NCBI GenBank assembly: GCA_026874595.1
Contig: CM049316.1
Span: forward strand, 63,901,176-63,965,175
Reading direction: 5' to 3'
Length of the DNA: 64,000 bases
Source: Sipunculus nudus
Taxonomy: Eukaryota; Annelida; Sipuncula; Golfingiida; Sipunculidae
Shown: positions 32,819 to 45,900 of the stretch, in pieces
How the letters are laid out: the number at the start of each line of letters is the position of its first letter
How positions within the stretch are numbered: position 1 is the first letter of the stretch
Position numbers and translations under genes: made by a program
The notes under the pieces: model-generated
Seen by the model: the letters and a program-made list of their open reading frames with translations, nothing else
The model's database searches: none
What the model was told of the DNA's origin: nothing

Positions 32819-34338
32819 TTATGCCCCCGCCACAAAGTGGCCGGGGCATATAGTTTTACCCATGTCCGTCATTCCGTCCTTCCGTCGTTCCGTCCTTCCG
32901 TCATTCCGAAATCAAACAGTTGTACGGACTTTTTTTCGCAATGCCTGCAGATATTGGCCTGATTTTTGGTGTGTGGGCAGATATAAACCAGTTACAGATC
33001 GAGTTCACGTTTCGTCCCGGTTGACCTACTTTTGACCGTTTTACGGCTCCTAAATTAAGAAAATTTCATGAAAAATAGAAATTTTCATGACAAATACACA
33101 TGTACGGACTTTTTTTAGCAATGCCTGCAGATATTGGCCTGATTTTTGGTGTGTGGGCAGATAATGACCAGTTACAGATCAAGTTCATGTTTCGTCCCGG
33201 TTGACCTAATTTTGACCGTTTTACGGCTCCGAAACTTAGAAAAGTTCATGAAAAATAGAAATTTTCATGACAAATACACATGTACAGCCGTTTTTAGCCC
33301 TCAGCTCATAGGCTGATGGGCTATTGTCGTCACCCAAGCTGTCTGTCTGTCTGGTGTCTGTCCGTCCGGTCCGGGTCTGTTAACTTTTACCTTGTGAGCG
33401 GGATATCTCTAAAAGGTTTCACCGTTGGAATTTTATTTCAGCAGTGAAGATGTATATCAATAAAATCTTGGTCAAGTTCGAAGATGGGTGACCTTGACCC
33501 ATTTTTCTACATTTTAGAGCTGATTATAGAAAAACACTCAGAAGTTTATATCTCAGGAACCATTGTGTGGATTTTCACAAAACTTACTATGATCATTGGG
33601 ACTGATGGTCTGTATGTGCTGCACAATTTTGGTGGCGCCACCTGCAATTTCTGATTTTTTAATGAAATTTTATCGGATTTTTTCAATTTTGGCCTTTTGT
33701 GCAGGATATCTCCAAAGGTATTCAACACAGGAACTTCATTTCTTCAGTCCTATTGCATTATATTTACAAAATCTTGGTCAAGTTCAAAGATGGGTGATCT
33801 TGACCTACTTTTCAAGGTCACAGAGCTTTTTTATAGAAAAAAAACTTAGGAGCTTATTTCTCAGGAAGCATTTGGTGGATTGTTATGAAACATGGTATAT
33901 ACCTCTCCAATTTAAATTTATAAATGATTATCAACTTTTGCTAATATTCTAGTTTCGCAATGCAATGCTTACAGATACTGGCCTAATGTTTGGTCTGTGG
34001 GTGCATAATGACCACTTACAGATCGAGTTCGCGTTTCGTCCCAGTTAACCTATTTTTCACCATATGACAGATCCTGAACATAGAAAATTTCATGAAAGAC
34101 AGAAATTTTCATGAAAAATGCACATATATGGACTTTTTTTCACAATGCTTGCAGATACTGGCCTGATTTTTGGTGTGTTGCTTGATAATGACCCTTTACA
34201 GATCGAGTTTGCATTTTGCCCTTGTTGACCTACTTTTGACCATACAACACTTCCTGAACTTAAAAAAAATTACAAAATTTAACAAAAGTTTCTAATTTGC
34301 CCCAGGCGGGGGCATTCGTGTCGTTCCGACACATCTAG
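32819..34338 (+). mobile_element. Helitron/Helentron-like non-autonomous element, family H4, full copy
   Basis: The 5' end ATGCCCCCGCC (hairpin partner GGCCGGGGCAT) is matched by GGCGGGGGCAT at 34305-34315, a perfect 11-bp subterminal inverted repeat. The 3' end has the hairpin GTGTCG-TTC-CGACAC (34318-34332), then ATCTAG at 34333-34338 followed by T. A hairpin just before CTAG is the classical Helitron terminus. The core contains several diverged ~100-200-bp direct repeats (AATGCCTGCAGATATTGGCC and related) and TCCGTC microsatellites. It serves as the empty-site reference for the nested insertions at 20768-23278 and 23614-24917. No Rep/helicase ORF. Confidence 0.8.
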
Positions 34339-35330
34339 TTTTTCACATGATTATGTAACATTTAAATTTGTTTTTCATTTTAAAAGGTACGCTATTTTAA
34401 GCACCCAGTAACAGTAAGTCACTTTATAGTGGAATAATATTGAACTACATGACAATGTTTGAAAAATGTTTTTTGTTTTTTTCCTCTCTCATGTTTTTAT
34501 CAACCCTAAAACTGAAATTTTAAATTTTGATCCTATTAAAAAAATCAATTGTGTTACCATCAGAAAGATAACTGTACCAGGTTTAATCTAATGTACACTT
34601 TATGGGCTTTCATATGAATTTTAAAAAAAAAAATATTGATCAGTTTAGATATAGTTTTTTTTACAGTGATGATACCTTAATGTAAAAATGAGGTTTTGCG
34701 TCTATTACGAATTGACCAGACTAAGCAGTGGGAGGTCATTCTAGCTGATACATTGTTATCACTTTGATATAATGATAGTGTGCATGTTTGTCCTTGCACT
34801 GCTGATTTGAAAGTCGGATGATAACTTAAGGTATATTGATTATTTACATGCGTAGGTATAGTAGTGTCAGACCTTTCTTCAGATTCATATTACTTTCAGT
34901 ACAAGTAAACAAACTCATTGTCAGCTGTCCTGGGTGAAGATGGAGACTTTCTGGTATCTGATAATAATGTTCTGTTTACCTTGACTGTCTGATATATTTA
35001 TGCTGATATTACCGATAGGCAATCTGTCTGGAGAATTGTCAGTTATTGCAACAGTTTGTGAGTATCATTACATCGGTACATTCAGTTGCAACATTGAGAA
35101 GTATTTAGCTCCATGAGGGAGGCTAATTCTGCAATATTGCTTATTTTGGAAATTAAAACAAAACAAGACATAAATATTTTAAAAATAGCGATCACTCTTT
35201 GTCCGTCCATATGTCTGCCTGTTAACAGGGCACAAATCGTAACTGCTGGACCTGGAATTTTCTAACTGGACATCCATGGAGGTCCATGCAAAATCTCCTT
35301 GGAATCCTGAAATAAGGTCTAAGTTTTTTT
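34339..35330. other. Intergenic DNA upstream of NPEPL1
   Basis: AT-rich unique sequence. The NPEPL1 coding start sits behind an acceptor at 36891, so a noncoding first exon must lie upstream, possibly in this stretch, but I cannot place it. Confidence 0.4.
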
Positions 35331-35490
35331 TTTTTTTTTGTTTTTTTTTTTTTTTTATTTTTTTGGTGGAGGTAACCACCTCTATTTTATAATGCTGACT
35401 TATCTAATTCTTAACCTAAGTATGTACATCTGCAGAGTTTCCATTTCAGTTTGGGACTACTTGACAGGGCAGTAGCACTCGCTTCCTATC
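35331..35490 (-). mobile_element. SINE 3' fragment, antisense
   Basis: T-rich tail at 35322-35362 (A tail on the minus strand) is followed by GGTAACCACCTC, GTATGTACATCTGCAGAG and CTTGACAGGGCAGTAGC. These correspond to the 3' third of the SINE at 7341-7745. An H2 element begins immediately after, at about 35497. Confidence 0.75.
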
Positions 35491-35496
35491 ATTTTC

Positions 35497-36790
35497 AGCT
35501 CAGCTGACTATAAGTCATCTGAGCTATAGCGATCACTCTTTGTCCGTCATCTGTCTGTCTGTCCGTCTGTCTGTCTGTCTGTCCGTCTGTCTGTCCGTTA
35601 ACCAGGCACAAATCGTAACCGCTGGACCTAGAATCTTTTAACTTGACATTCTGAGAGGTCCATGAAAAATCTCCTTGGAAACCAGAAATTAGGTCTCTGT
35701 TACCCATATCCTTCAACTATGGGGCCCCAAAGTACCCCCCAGAATAGTCAAAAATTTCATACAAAAACTTCAATATCTCATTAACTACATCACTGATGGT
35801 CATGATTTTTGGCATACATATTGATCATCAAATGTTCCATCAGTTCCTGCAGACTGGTGGCACCACCTGTATTTGTTCGGGTTTTTTTACGAATTTTTTT
35901 CTCTATTTTTGTGACCTTTAAAAATGTGAACATCTGTTAACAGGGCACAAATCGTAAAGACTATACCTAGAATCTTCATTCTTGACACACAGGGAGACCC
36001 ATGAAAAGTCTCCATGGAAACCAGTAATTAGGTCTCTGTTACCCATATCCTTCCAGCTATGGGGGCCCCAAAGTACCCCCCAGAATAGTCAAAAATTTCA
36101 TACAAACTTCAATATCTCATTAACTACATCACTGATGGTCATGATTTTTGGCATACATATTGATCATGAGGTGTTCCATCAGTTCCTGCAGACTGGTGGC
36201 GCCACCTGTATTTTTCGATTTTTTACAATTTTTTTCCCCCTATTTTTGAGACCTTTAAAATATGAACATCTGTTAACAGGGCACAAATCGTAAAGACTGG
36301 ACCTAGAATCTTCATTCTTAAATCACTGAGAGACCTATGAAAAGTCTCCATGGAAACCTGAAATTAGCTCTCTGTTACCCCTTTGAGCTATAGGGCTTGT
36401 AAGTACCCCTCAGTATAATAAAAAATTTGAACAAAACCTCAAATTTCTGAACAACTAATGCATTGATCACCATGATTCTTTGCATGTACATTCATTATGG
36501 AGTGTTTCATCAGTTCCTGCCACTTTTTTTTTCATATTCTAACACATTTTCTTTAGAGTTTTATTTTTGAGAACTTCAAAGATGGTCCTAGAATTGCACT
36601 TAGAATCTTCTAACCTGACATCCAGGGAGGTCCATAAAAAATCTCCTTAGAAACCTGAAATTAGGTCTCTGTTACCCATATCCTCGGAGCTATGTTTCAG
36701 TTGAATGGGGATACCATCTACAAAATTTGGCGTTCAGATGATAAAAATGTCTTCCTTGTCAGCTGAGCATCATGACCCCTGGGTCACGTG
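35497..36790 (+). mobile_element. Helentron-like non-autonomous element, family H2, sense copy
   Basis: It starts AGCTCAGCTGACTATAAGTC with a (TCTG/TCCG)n run at about 35550-35600. It ends TTGTCAGCTGAGCATCATGA, the hairpin GACCCCTGGGTC and ACGTG followed by TTT. The core has about three ~340-bp units (CACCTGTATTT blocks near 35865 and 36205), the inverse orientation of the array at 3884-6101. It abuts the SINE fragment on its left. Confidence 0.78.
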
Positions 36791-36901
36791 TTTATTAGTA
36801 GGATATTATAGCAAAATAGTTATTAACTAACCAATAACCCGACATTGTATGCTATATCAGATTAAAACTAATTCTAAAATTTCTGTTTCAGTGATGAGAA
36901 G

Positions 36902-39900
36902 ATGGCTAATGTGACCTTGAAGTATTCAACGGCCTTGACTCCATGTGATGTTCAGAGGAACCCTGTCCTAATTCTTGGACAGACATGTCACCTGACCCAG
37001 GTGTCTTATGAAGATGTCATGGTCAAATTGGAGCCAAGGGTCAATGAAGAGGTTAGTATATTCATGATATGCAAGGTTTGACTTTTCTTTTGTCAAATTA
37101 GATATAATAGTACTGTTTCACTTATTTTAGCATTTATCATGAGTTAATATAGAATGAGAAAATCAGTTTTTTTTTCTTGTGTTTACTGTTTAATTTAAAC
37201 ATCTTTACCGGTTGATTTTGACCAATTTCTGCCAAGTTGTTGAATGCACAGTTTCACTTTAGATTTTAATTTATTTTGAATAAGGTTTTATGAGACAGTC
37301 ATTATGAATAACCTGCAACAACATGGCTGCATGCAGTCATTCAGTTAAATTAGATTTAATTTATCATCCAAATGGGTTGTGGGTGACATAATGGCTGCTT
37401 TCAGATATTTTACATGCAAGAATTGAACCAGTTTGGTCACTGGCAAGACTATGGGTGCATTAAGTTTTCTTTTAAATTTAAGAAATAATCCATTTTATTA
37501 TTATTAATTTGTAAAAACATAAATTTATTGGCTAAGGATGAAACTTCCTTGTAATGACTGTTGTTAAACAAAACAAATGCAACCTTAGGGCCAGCTATGT
37601 TATGTGCATTGATTTTCATGAATAATGAAGTATCAGTTCCCATTAAGTGCAAGGTGACTGGCTTTATTTATGGACAGATGTTTTATATCCTGACAGTTGA
37701 TCATTAAGATAATGTACATGACCTATTTTAAAGGTGAACTTGACTTTTTACTGGTGCCTCCTACTGAAGATAATGCAAATTAAAATATTCTGGTTGTTTA
37801 ATATTATCATGAGGCCATCTATTTTGCTGTTTGTAAGGTTTGTTGTCATGAACAACGTCATTGCTTGAGCATTTCATTTGAGAAAATTAACTAGGATGAT
37901 TAATAATTGTTGAAAGTTTCAGTGAAATAGTTTAAATATTAATTTTATAACCAAACACTCATTTTAAATGCAATATTTTCAAACAACCTATCATTAGAAG
38001 AGGCTTAAGTGTAGTAACATAGCAACAGCAATCATGTCAGGTGTCAGTTTTGACAGTTGCAAAAAGATGACCAACCAGGACATAAATTAAAATATCACCA
38101 TATGTTTTTAAGTGACACTGATGGTGGAGATAATTAGCATATACCCACACTATTGAGTGCCAATATATAGTATTTCTTTTGATCTGGGTATTTTAAAAGT
38201 TAACTACGTATTGTTTACACCAGAAATCATTTATGTTTGGATTTGCTGTCTGTCTCACATATGCCAGCACCACCTGTGATGATTTTAGTAATCTAGTAGG
38301 TCTCCACACTTGTCATTTAATGACATTATTTCATGATATTTAAAGATTTAAACTCACTATCTACAAGGTTTTAGTCCTTTGCTTGACCCCTGAGCCAAAG
38401 AAGCTGGTGTTCAGTGAGATACATGTAACTTGTTATTGTAAAAAGTGAAAGTCTTTAAGGAGCAGCTTAAGATTGGCTCCAATTCCAAAAGTGAAAAAAA
38501 AAGCAGAGTTAAGTAGAAATTATGAACCCATGTTAATACGATGTTACCTTTGCGTTTCAGACTTACATCACAGCCTTGACAAGTTTACACCCATCGACTA
38601 CGGATTCCTGCTCACTGTATCTAAGCAACGCAACCATCGCTGCTCTGCCAAATCGCTGCAGTCGTCACAACACGCCCTCCCGCTCACACTCAGTCACCAA
38701 GGTGGTCAAGAGCTGCCTCGCTGGGGGGGATGAGTACATTGTGGTAGGTCTCACTTTATTAACAGGCTACAATGGTTTCATTTTGAGAGCAGATTATGAT
38801 GGAGTATTATGGTATACCCACCATCCGTCCATCTGTCCATCCTTCTGTTAACTGACCAGTTGTGTTGCAGTGATGACTTACCAAGGCTTTGATGGATTTT
38901 CACTAAACTCACCATAACTACTTGCCAACAGATTATCTTGCCTGAGTTCCATATACGTCCACACATATTTAATAAGGTCACTGGTCACTAGGCTACTTTG
39001 TGGTGTCACTGCGATAACTTATGAAGAATATGAAGGATTTTGATCAAACTTATCAGAATTGTTTATCAATACAATATCGCACCTAAGTTCAGTTTTCCAG
39101 CAAAATCAATGCATATTTAATGAGATCTGAGGTCACTGCACTTTGGAGGTACCTTGTTGAATTACCAAAAATCCTGTGGATTTTCATGAACCTCATTATT
39201 CATACTTACCAGTAGAGTTTAGCACCTGAATTACCCTCTCATCAAAATTCATGCATATTTAATGAGGTCAGAGGTCACCAAATACTCAACAGGCATATTA
39301 TGCACATTTGCGGTGCTTGTGATAAAGTCTTTTCAACCATCTCTGTCCACCTGTTTCTGTCAGGTTTTGGTTTTCATGCGATAACTTTCCTAAATGATTA
39401 TATGATTTCATTCAACTTTGGCTTAGTGATTGCTCTCATGCATACCTTAGTTGGGATTGGTTTTGGAGTGTCTGTCTGATTTTTTATCACCAGCTCCAAA
39501 ACAAAAATAAATTTTTCCTTTTGTTTCCAATTCACAACAAAACTTATGACATATGGAGTCATCTTCAGGGGGCATTGAAAACTAAAACACAGCCACTATG
39601 ATATGTGGAGACATCTTTAGGGGAAAATAAAAACTAAGACATATTGACAAAGTAAGCAAGGAATAACAAAAGGTCAAGGCAGGGGACATAAATTTTATGA
39701 GTCGAAGAACCGCTTTACTGTTTACCTCTAGAGCAGAAAGAGGAAAATGGGTAATTGAATATTTTGGAAATAATAGCCTGCCTTATGTCATTTTCCTGTA
39801 AACAATTTAAACCTTTTATGAGAAACTTTTCTCTATTGACATCTTACCTCCAATCTATGAAATGGGCATGACAGAGAACAGATACGACTTCGTAATAGAC

Positions 39901-42900
39901 GTTATGCACAAAAGAGGCACCCATCTTCATGGGACAATAATAGCTGCTGACCCCTTTTCAGTGAGTGCACACCCCTAACTGTTACGTGACATTAAACAAT
40001 GATGAGGAGGATAAACAAGTGACCTATGGGTCATGACACTCAGCTGCCAAGCATGATCTGTGACATCATGGGCTGAGATTCACAACTTTTGGTCAAATTT
40101 TTGAAGAACCTATTTGCCAGTTTGTTGAAATTTTCTACGACAACAGAAATATATCACCTATGTCTAATTAAAACACAGTGAATTGATGGTCTGAGGAAAA
40201 ATATATGAGTGTTAGGTTGTCAGATACTATTCCCATAGCTTGCTTGATACCTGTCAGTCTCAAAAGGAACACCACAAAGGGCAACTATAAGATCAAAATA
40301 TTTAGCAAAAATCAAGGAAATCCTTGCAAGAATTATTGAGAAACGGGTGCTTCTGTATGAATTTTTATTTAATACAGGCCAACTGTATTTCACTTTTATA
40401 AATGATGGTAATATTTATTAAGAAATATTTAACCAAATCCTTTGCAAGATTACATTAATATACATCCAACTGCATTCACTTTAACAGATTTTGAGATAAT
40501 ATGATCAAAAGGAATTTAAAGATGGTTGCCTGGTGGCCATATTGGACTTATGACAATCCGACAACAAACATTCTCTAAATCGGACCAAACATTGAAGAAA
40601 AATCACTGAAACTGCACAGACAGAAGGATTTCTGAGGTGGCCAACTGGCAGACATTATGGATTTCTGACAAGTCTGACATTTGATATCACACATCCTCCA
40701 ATAAGAGAAATGCAGAAAGCATGACTAGGTAAGAGTTTAGTAATAAAAAAAGCCATCCTAAATCCAGGTACACATCCACATATTATGAGAACAAACACTT
40801 ATTCCTATATCTGGTGATTAATATAAAAATATTCAGATATCTAGGAAACTAAGTTTATTGCTATGATTCAATAAAATAAACTGCAAAATCTCCCATCATC
40901 AAGATTCCCATCATCTGATAAATCAGTAGCTAATATACTCTATACATATATAACTATACTCTCATAGTCTTAATGCCTGGCTGAAGCATTCCGGCAACAG
41001 TGTTTTTGTTATGCAGTAACGAGGTACTTACCACTCAGCCTTATCACTTAATAGGCTTATACAAAAGGGGAGTCATATGTCACCAGTGTCACTCACAATT
41101 ACAGCTACACAGTGAGATGTACAAGTGGAAGTGCAATGGTTATATATACAAGAAAAACAGAGATGGTCTACAAAATAAGTTATTGTGAATATCCCTTACC
41201 TATTATCTTGGCCTTTTTGCCCACATATCAACTGGATTCTTTCTAAATGATGGGTAACTACTAACCTCTTAAATCTGGTGTAATTACTTGGTGACCAATG
41301 AGTGAATAACTTTGACCTGCAACCTTTAACCTCCTGACCAGCTGACCCCAAAATCAATAAGTTATTTCTTCAAGCAAAAAAAAAAAAACAATAAATAAGA
41401 AGTTTGAATCAAATTGAGTGATGCATAGATGTGGCACATGTGAAAGACTGAAGGTCTGGGTTGAACAGTTTCACTTGAAATATGTTCACAAGCATTAAGA
41501 ACAATTGCATATTGTGACCTTGACCTTTGACCTTTTGAACTTAACATCAATAGGCTCCTTCCCCTATTGGTAGGTGAGCCATATATGACAGATGGAAGGT
41601 ATAGATTGAAAAGTTTGCCTGAAAATGACTCATGCAAGAAGTGGGTGCTGTGAACTTGACCGTTGATCTCAAAATCAACAGGTTTTTTCCCCTGTTTGCA
41701 GAGAAGCGATATCAGTGGTTTGGAAAGAAAAGTCTAGCTTGAAATGTGTCCACAACCTTTTAAAAAATGTGGAGCTTGAAATGTGTCTACAACCTTTTAA
41801 AAAAAGTGGATCCTGTGACCGTGACCTTTGACCCTGTGACCTCAAAATCAATAGGATTCTTCTCCCACATAATAGGTGAGCTATATGTGAAAGATCAAAG
41901 ATTTGGGATGAAAGGTTTGGCTTAAAATGCATCCACAGGCTTTTCAAAGAAGTGACTCCTGTGACCTTGAACCTTGACCTTGTGACCTCAAAATAATTAT
42001 GGTTCTTTCCCTGTTGGTAGGTGAGCTGTATGTGAAAGATGGAAGGTTTGGGATGAAAATTTTGGCAAAAAGAATTATGTTCTGGGGGGTGCAAACACAC
42101 CCTGTAACTTCGAGAATATAGGTCACAGTGACCTAATTTCAGGTTTGCAAGGAGATCTTTTTAGAACCTCTAAGACTGCATAGGGTTCATGACCCTAGCC
42201 CCTATGGTAACGATTTGTGCTAATGGCCGGACGGCTGGCCAGACAGACAGACAGAAGGACGACGGACAAAGACCCATCGCTATAGCCTAGCATGACTGAA
42301 AGTCAGCTGAGCTAAAAATGGTCGCTTGTTTTTGGGGCCATGAACCATGTATATGTATAGACATGTCAACCAGGCCATAAAGGGAATAATAGATATCATT
42401 AGGTACAATAAATTACCCATTTTCCTCTTTTTGCAATTTGTGTAAATTTTGTTTGGCAAGTTTGTCTTACCTGGAGATAATCGCAAAAAGATAGGATAGG
42501 GGTGGTGGAACCTACTATCCCTGCAAGCTAGCAAATCCACTGAGGGTTTTTAAAGAGCACGATTCTATCAATTTGTCAAACATTGTCGTTTTGAACATAT
42601 TTTTTAAATCATAGGCATTAGTTCCACTTAGAATTTTAATTAGACTTATTAATATAAGTGTGTACCAACTCTGGTAATGCCTTATCTTTTGCAAATAATC
42701 CTAAAAGACCATCTTTGTGTACCAAAACTGTGGACAAAACCACATAATCATTTTAATAGGAACTGAGCTATGCCGTTATCACAGCTGTCAGATATCGTGA
42801 TTATCCTAGACAGGGATAATCATCCCAAACCTGACTCACACACACACACAATTGTATATCTTTTAGTGTATATAGATATTTGCAGTAGGAATTGGTTGTA

Positions 42901-45900
42901 AAATCATAATCCATGATTGAAAGAGAAAAAACAACTGATGATCGGTTATTAATTGATTATTTTATGTACGATCTATACTTCTGTAAGATTAGTTGTGTAG
43001 AATCATTCCTAAATATTGACCTAATAAATTCAGTCTTACTTTTTTACATCAAGTTGAAAGGTTAAGGTGATGGCCAGGTTGTTGCTGTTTGCTGCCCTTC
43101 TCAAATCTTATATCTCTTACCAAATAAGACTATTTTATCAGGATTATATGACTTCTTAAGGTGGACATACATAATTGTTTATAATTGATAATTTAAAAAT
43201 GCAATTAATTTAATAGATTATGAAAGAAAATGGCCAATTATTAATATAATCGATTAATTGGCACACCATTTATAAATATTCTGTATTAAAATACTATATT
43301 TTATTTTTTCAGATTGTATGTGAGAGGAGTACAGTTTTTGCATCTGGTTGTGCCGTAGCGAGGGCTTTCCCTAGATACACCCGCAAGTCAAATTGTTCTA
43401 TCGGTAAGAGGACAGTGACCGTGGAGTTCATCCTGGTCGGTCCAGGGAGTGACCAGAAACTGACAGAGGAGGATATGGAGTGTCTGAGCGATACGGCCGA
43501 AGGCATCAGACTGGCTGCCAAAATTGTGGATGCCCCTTGTAATGAAATGCATACCGATATATTCATTGAGGTAAGGAAAGGCTTTATCTGTTCAACCAGT
43601 GTAACCCTTTATGACTAGTGCAGGATTTTGATCAAATTAAAGCGATACGGTGGAAATGTAATGATACATTAGTGCACCAGTACATCATGATACTGGGTCA
43701 GATATCATATATTTGTATCGCAGATGTCTGAATGTGTATTGATACATTGATGATATTTGGTCATGTGAAAAAACCTTAGGTCCCACATTTAGAAAAAATA
43801 TTTCATAGCATCAAAAGAGGCAAGTAAGGTGAAACGCCACTACAATAGAACCTTGAATATCATAATAATATGAGGGACATAAGTTATATTTTGATAATTA
43901 AAGTTTCGGACATGCAAGGTTAATCATTCTTTAGTAGATTTACTGCCAGTACACATGAGCATGGCAATTCTCTGATAAGCTAATTCCACCAGTATCTCCT
44001 AAGAATAAATTAACTCTTATTTTTCATTAAAAAAAAACATTTACAGACATTTGAATCCTATTTCAATGTTTTATAGATAAACATATACATACACAAAAAT
44101 ATTTTGTGAATTTCATACTAATATCTTACAGTTATTAGAAGTACATTGCAGTTTCTCTTTTCAAATTTCAGAAAAACAATTTTTTAGCAAATTATTTACA
44201 ATCATTTATATTCATTTTCATTGTATACATATACAATATACGTATTCATACACAAATATATTTTGGAAAGACAATTTTTTAGAACAAAAGATATAAGAAA
44301 ATTTGCAGTTCTACTTTAGTTAGAAATGCATATGATTGGCTGATTTTTGTAAATCAATGATATATATAATTTTGAAATACCTTTTGTGTGAAGAAATTTG
44401 TTTTTCTGGCAACCAACAATCTGGATATCAATCTGGATTCAAAACTGTAATGTTCCCTAAATGTATTATATCATGTTTGGTATCATGAATGAAGTATCGT
44501 GATACATACTGCAATATGAGATACAGTATTGCCACAGCCTTTCTCTCATGAGAATCATTAAAATCAATTATCAGAAGCTGATTATTTATCTGTTGGAGGA
44601 AAGTCTAGAGATTTTATTAGCTCAGCTGACTATAAGTCATATATATGATTATCTATAGGTCCTGATTGTTAGCAATAATTGACAGATTACTCCTTTGTCA
44701 GGATGAAGACAGTAAAAAGACTAAATGGGACAGCTGCATTTAATATGCCTCATTATATCTTGATGGAAATCCACAATCATTTTCACTGCTTTCTTTCAGT
44801 TCTGAGTAAAAATTATTTAAAAATGTATCAATTCACTGTTCCTGTGTATGAATAATGAGTAAAATTAGTCTCATTCTATAAAAATAGAATTTGTCAATTT
44901 CAGGAAATCAAGAAGGTTGGAGATGCTTTAGGTATTGTTCCCATGGTAATACAAGGTGATGCATTGGATCAGCAAGGGTTTGGAGGTTAGCCCTGTGTTA
45001 TGAATTTTGTTATAAATCATGATTTTTTATTGAATCAATTATTAAGGTAGCTTACCCGGCAAACACCCATTTATCTGCACACTTGTTTTTATCTCTAACT
45101 CTATAACCCGATGGTTGTATGAAACTCAACAATAATATTAACCAGTATAATGTCTCATCTGAGTTTTGATTCCAAACATAATATATGCATATTCAAAGAG
45201 GTCAGATGTCACCAGAATATGGTGGTGCTGTGATGACTTAATAAAAATCTGATGGATTTTCTTGAAACTCATAAATATTTACCAGTACGTTTTCCCACTT
45301 GATTTAAATTGTCACCATAATCCATGCATATTTAATGAGGTCAGAGGTCATATATGGCAGGCGTATTTTGTGTTCTTGCAGTGCTCTTGTTGCTGCTTTG
45401 TATCATGTGTTACTCTTTTCTTGGATTGAACTAAATGCCCAGGATGTCATTGCTAAAAATCTCATAAAGAATTACTGCATGAATTTATGCATATTCTAAA
45501 TATTTACTTGTATATATCTTTGTATTTATATTAAAATTTGTTCATTTTTTTTGGCAGGTATATTTAATGTTGGCAAAGCAGCAATTAATGAACCAGCACT
45601 AGTGGTACTAAGTCACAAACCAGAGGGCGCCAGCAGGACGGTAGCTTGGGTTGGCAAGGGTATCGTTTACGATACAGGTGGACTCAGCATCAAGGGAAAG
45701 GTGAGCGTAAGAGCTTTATAAGAGTCTATAGAATACTTAGGTCCATTTACTGTAATCTGCAGTGATGCACTGAGATAAAAAAAAAATCTGAAGATGAACA
45801 ACCTCTGGGCATGTTGGTGAGAACATGTACTAATGGGTCTCCTTGATCAAACATCACTGTGCACAGTTAACTAGACTTTTCAATATGAAAAGTATAATGC

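Noticed and set aside
35322-35362. Poly-T tract as a terminator
   Set aside because: It is the A-tail of the antisense SINE fragment.
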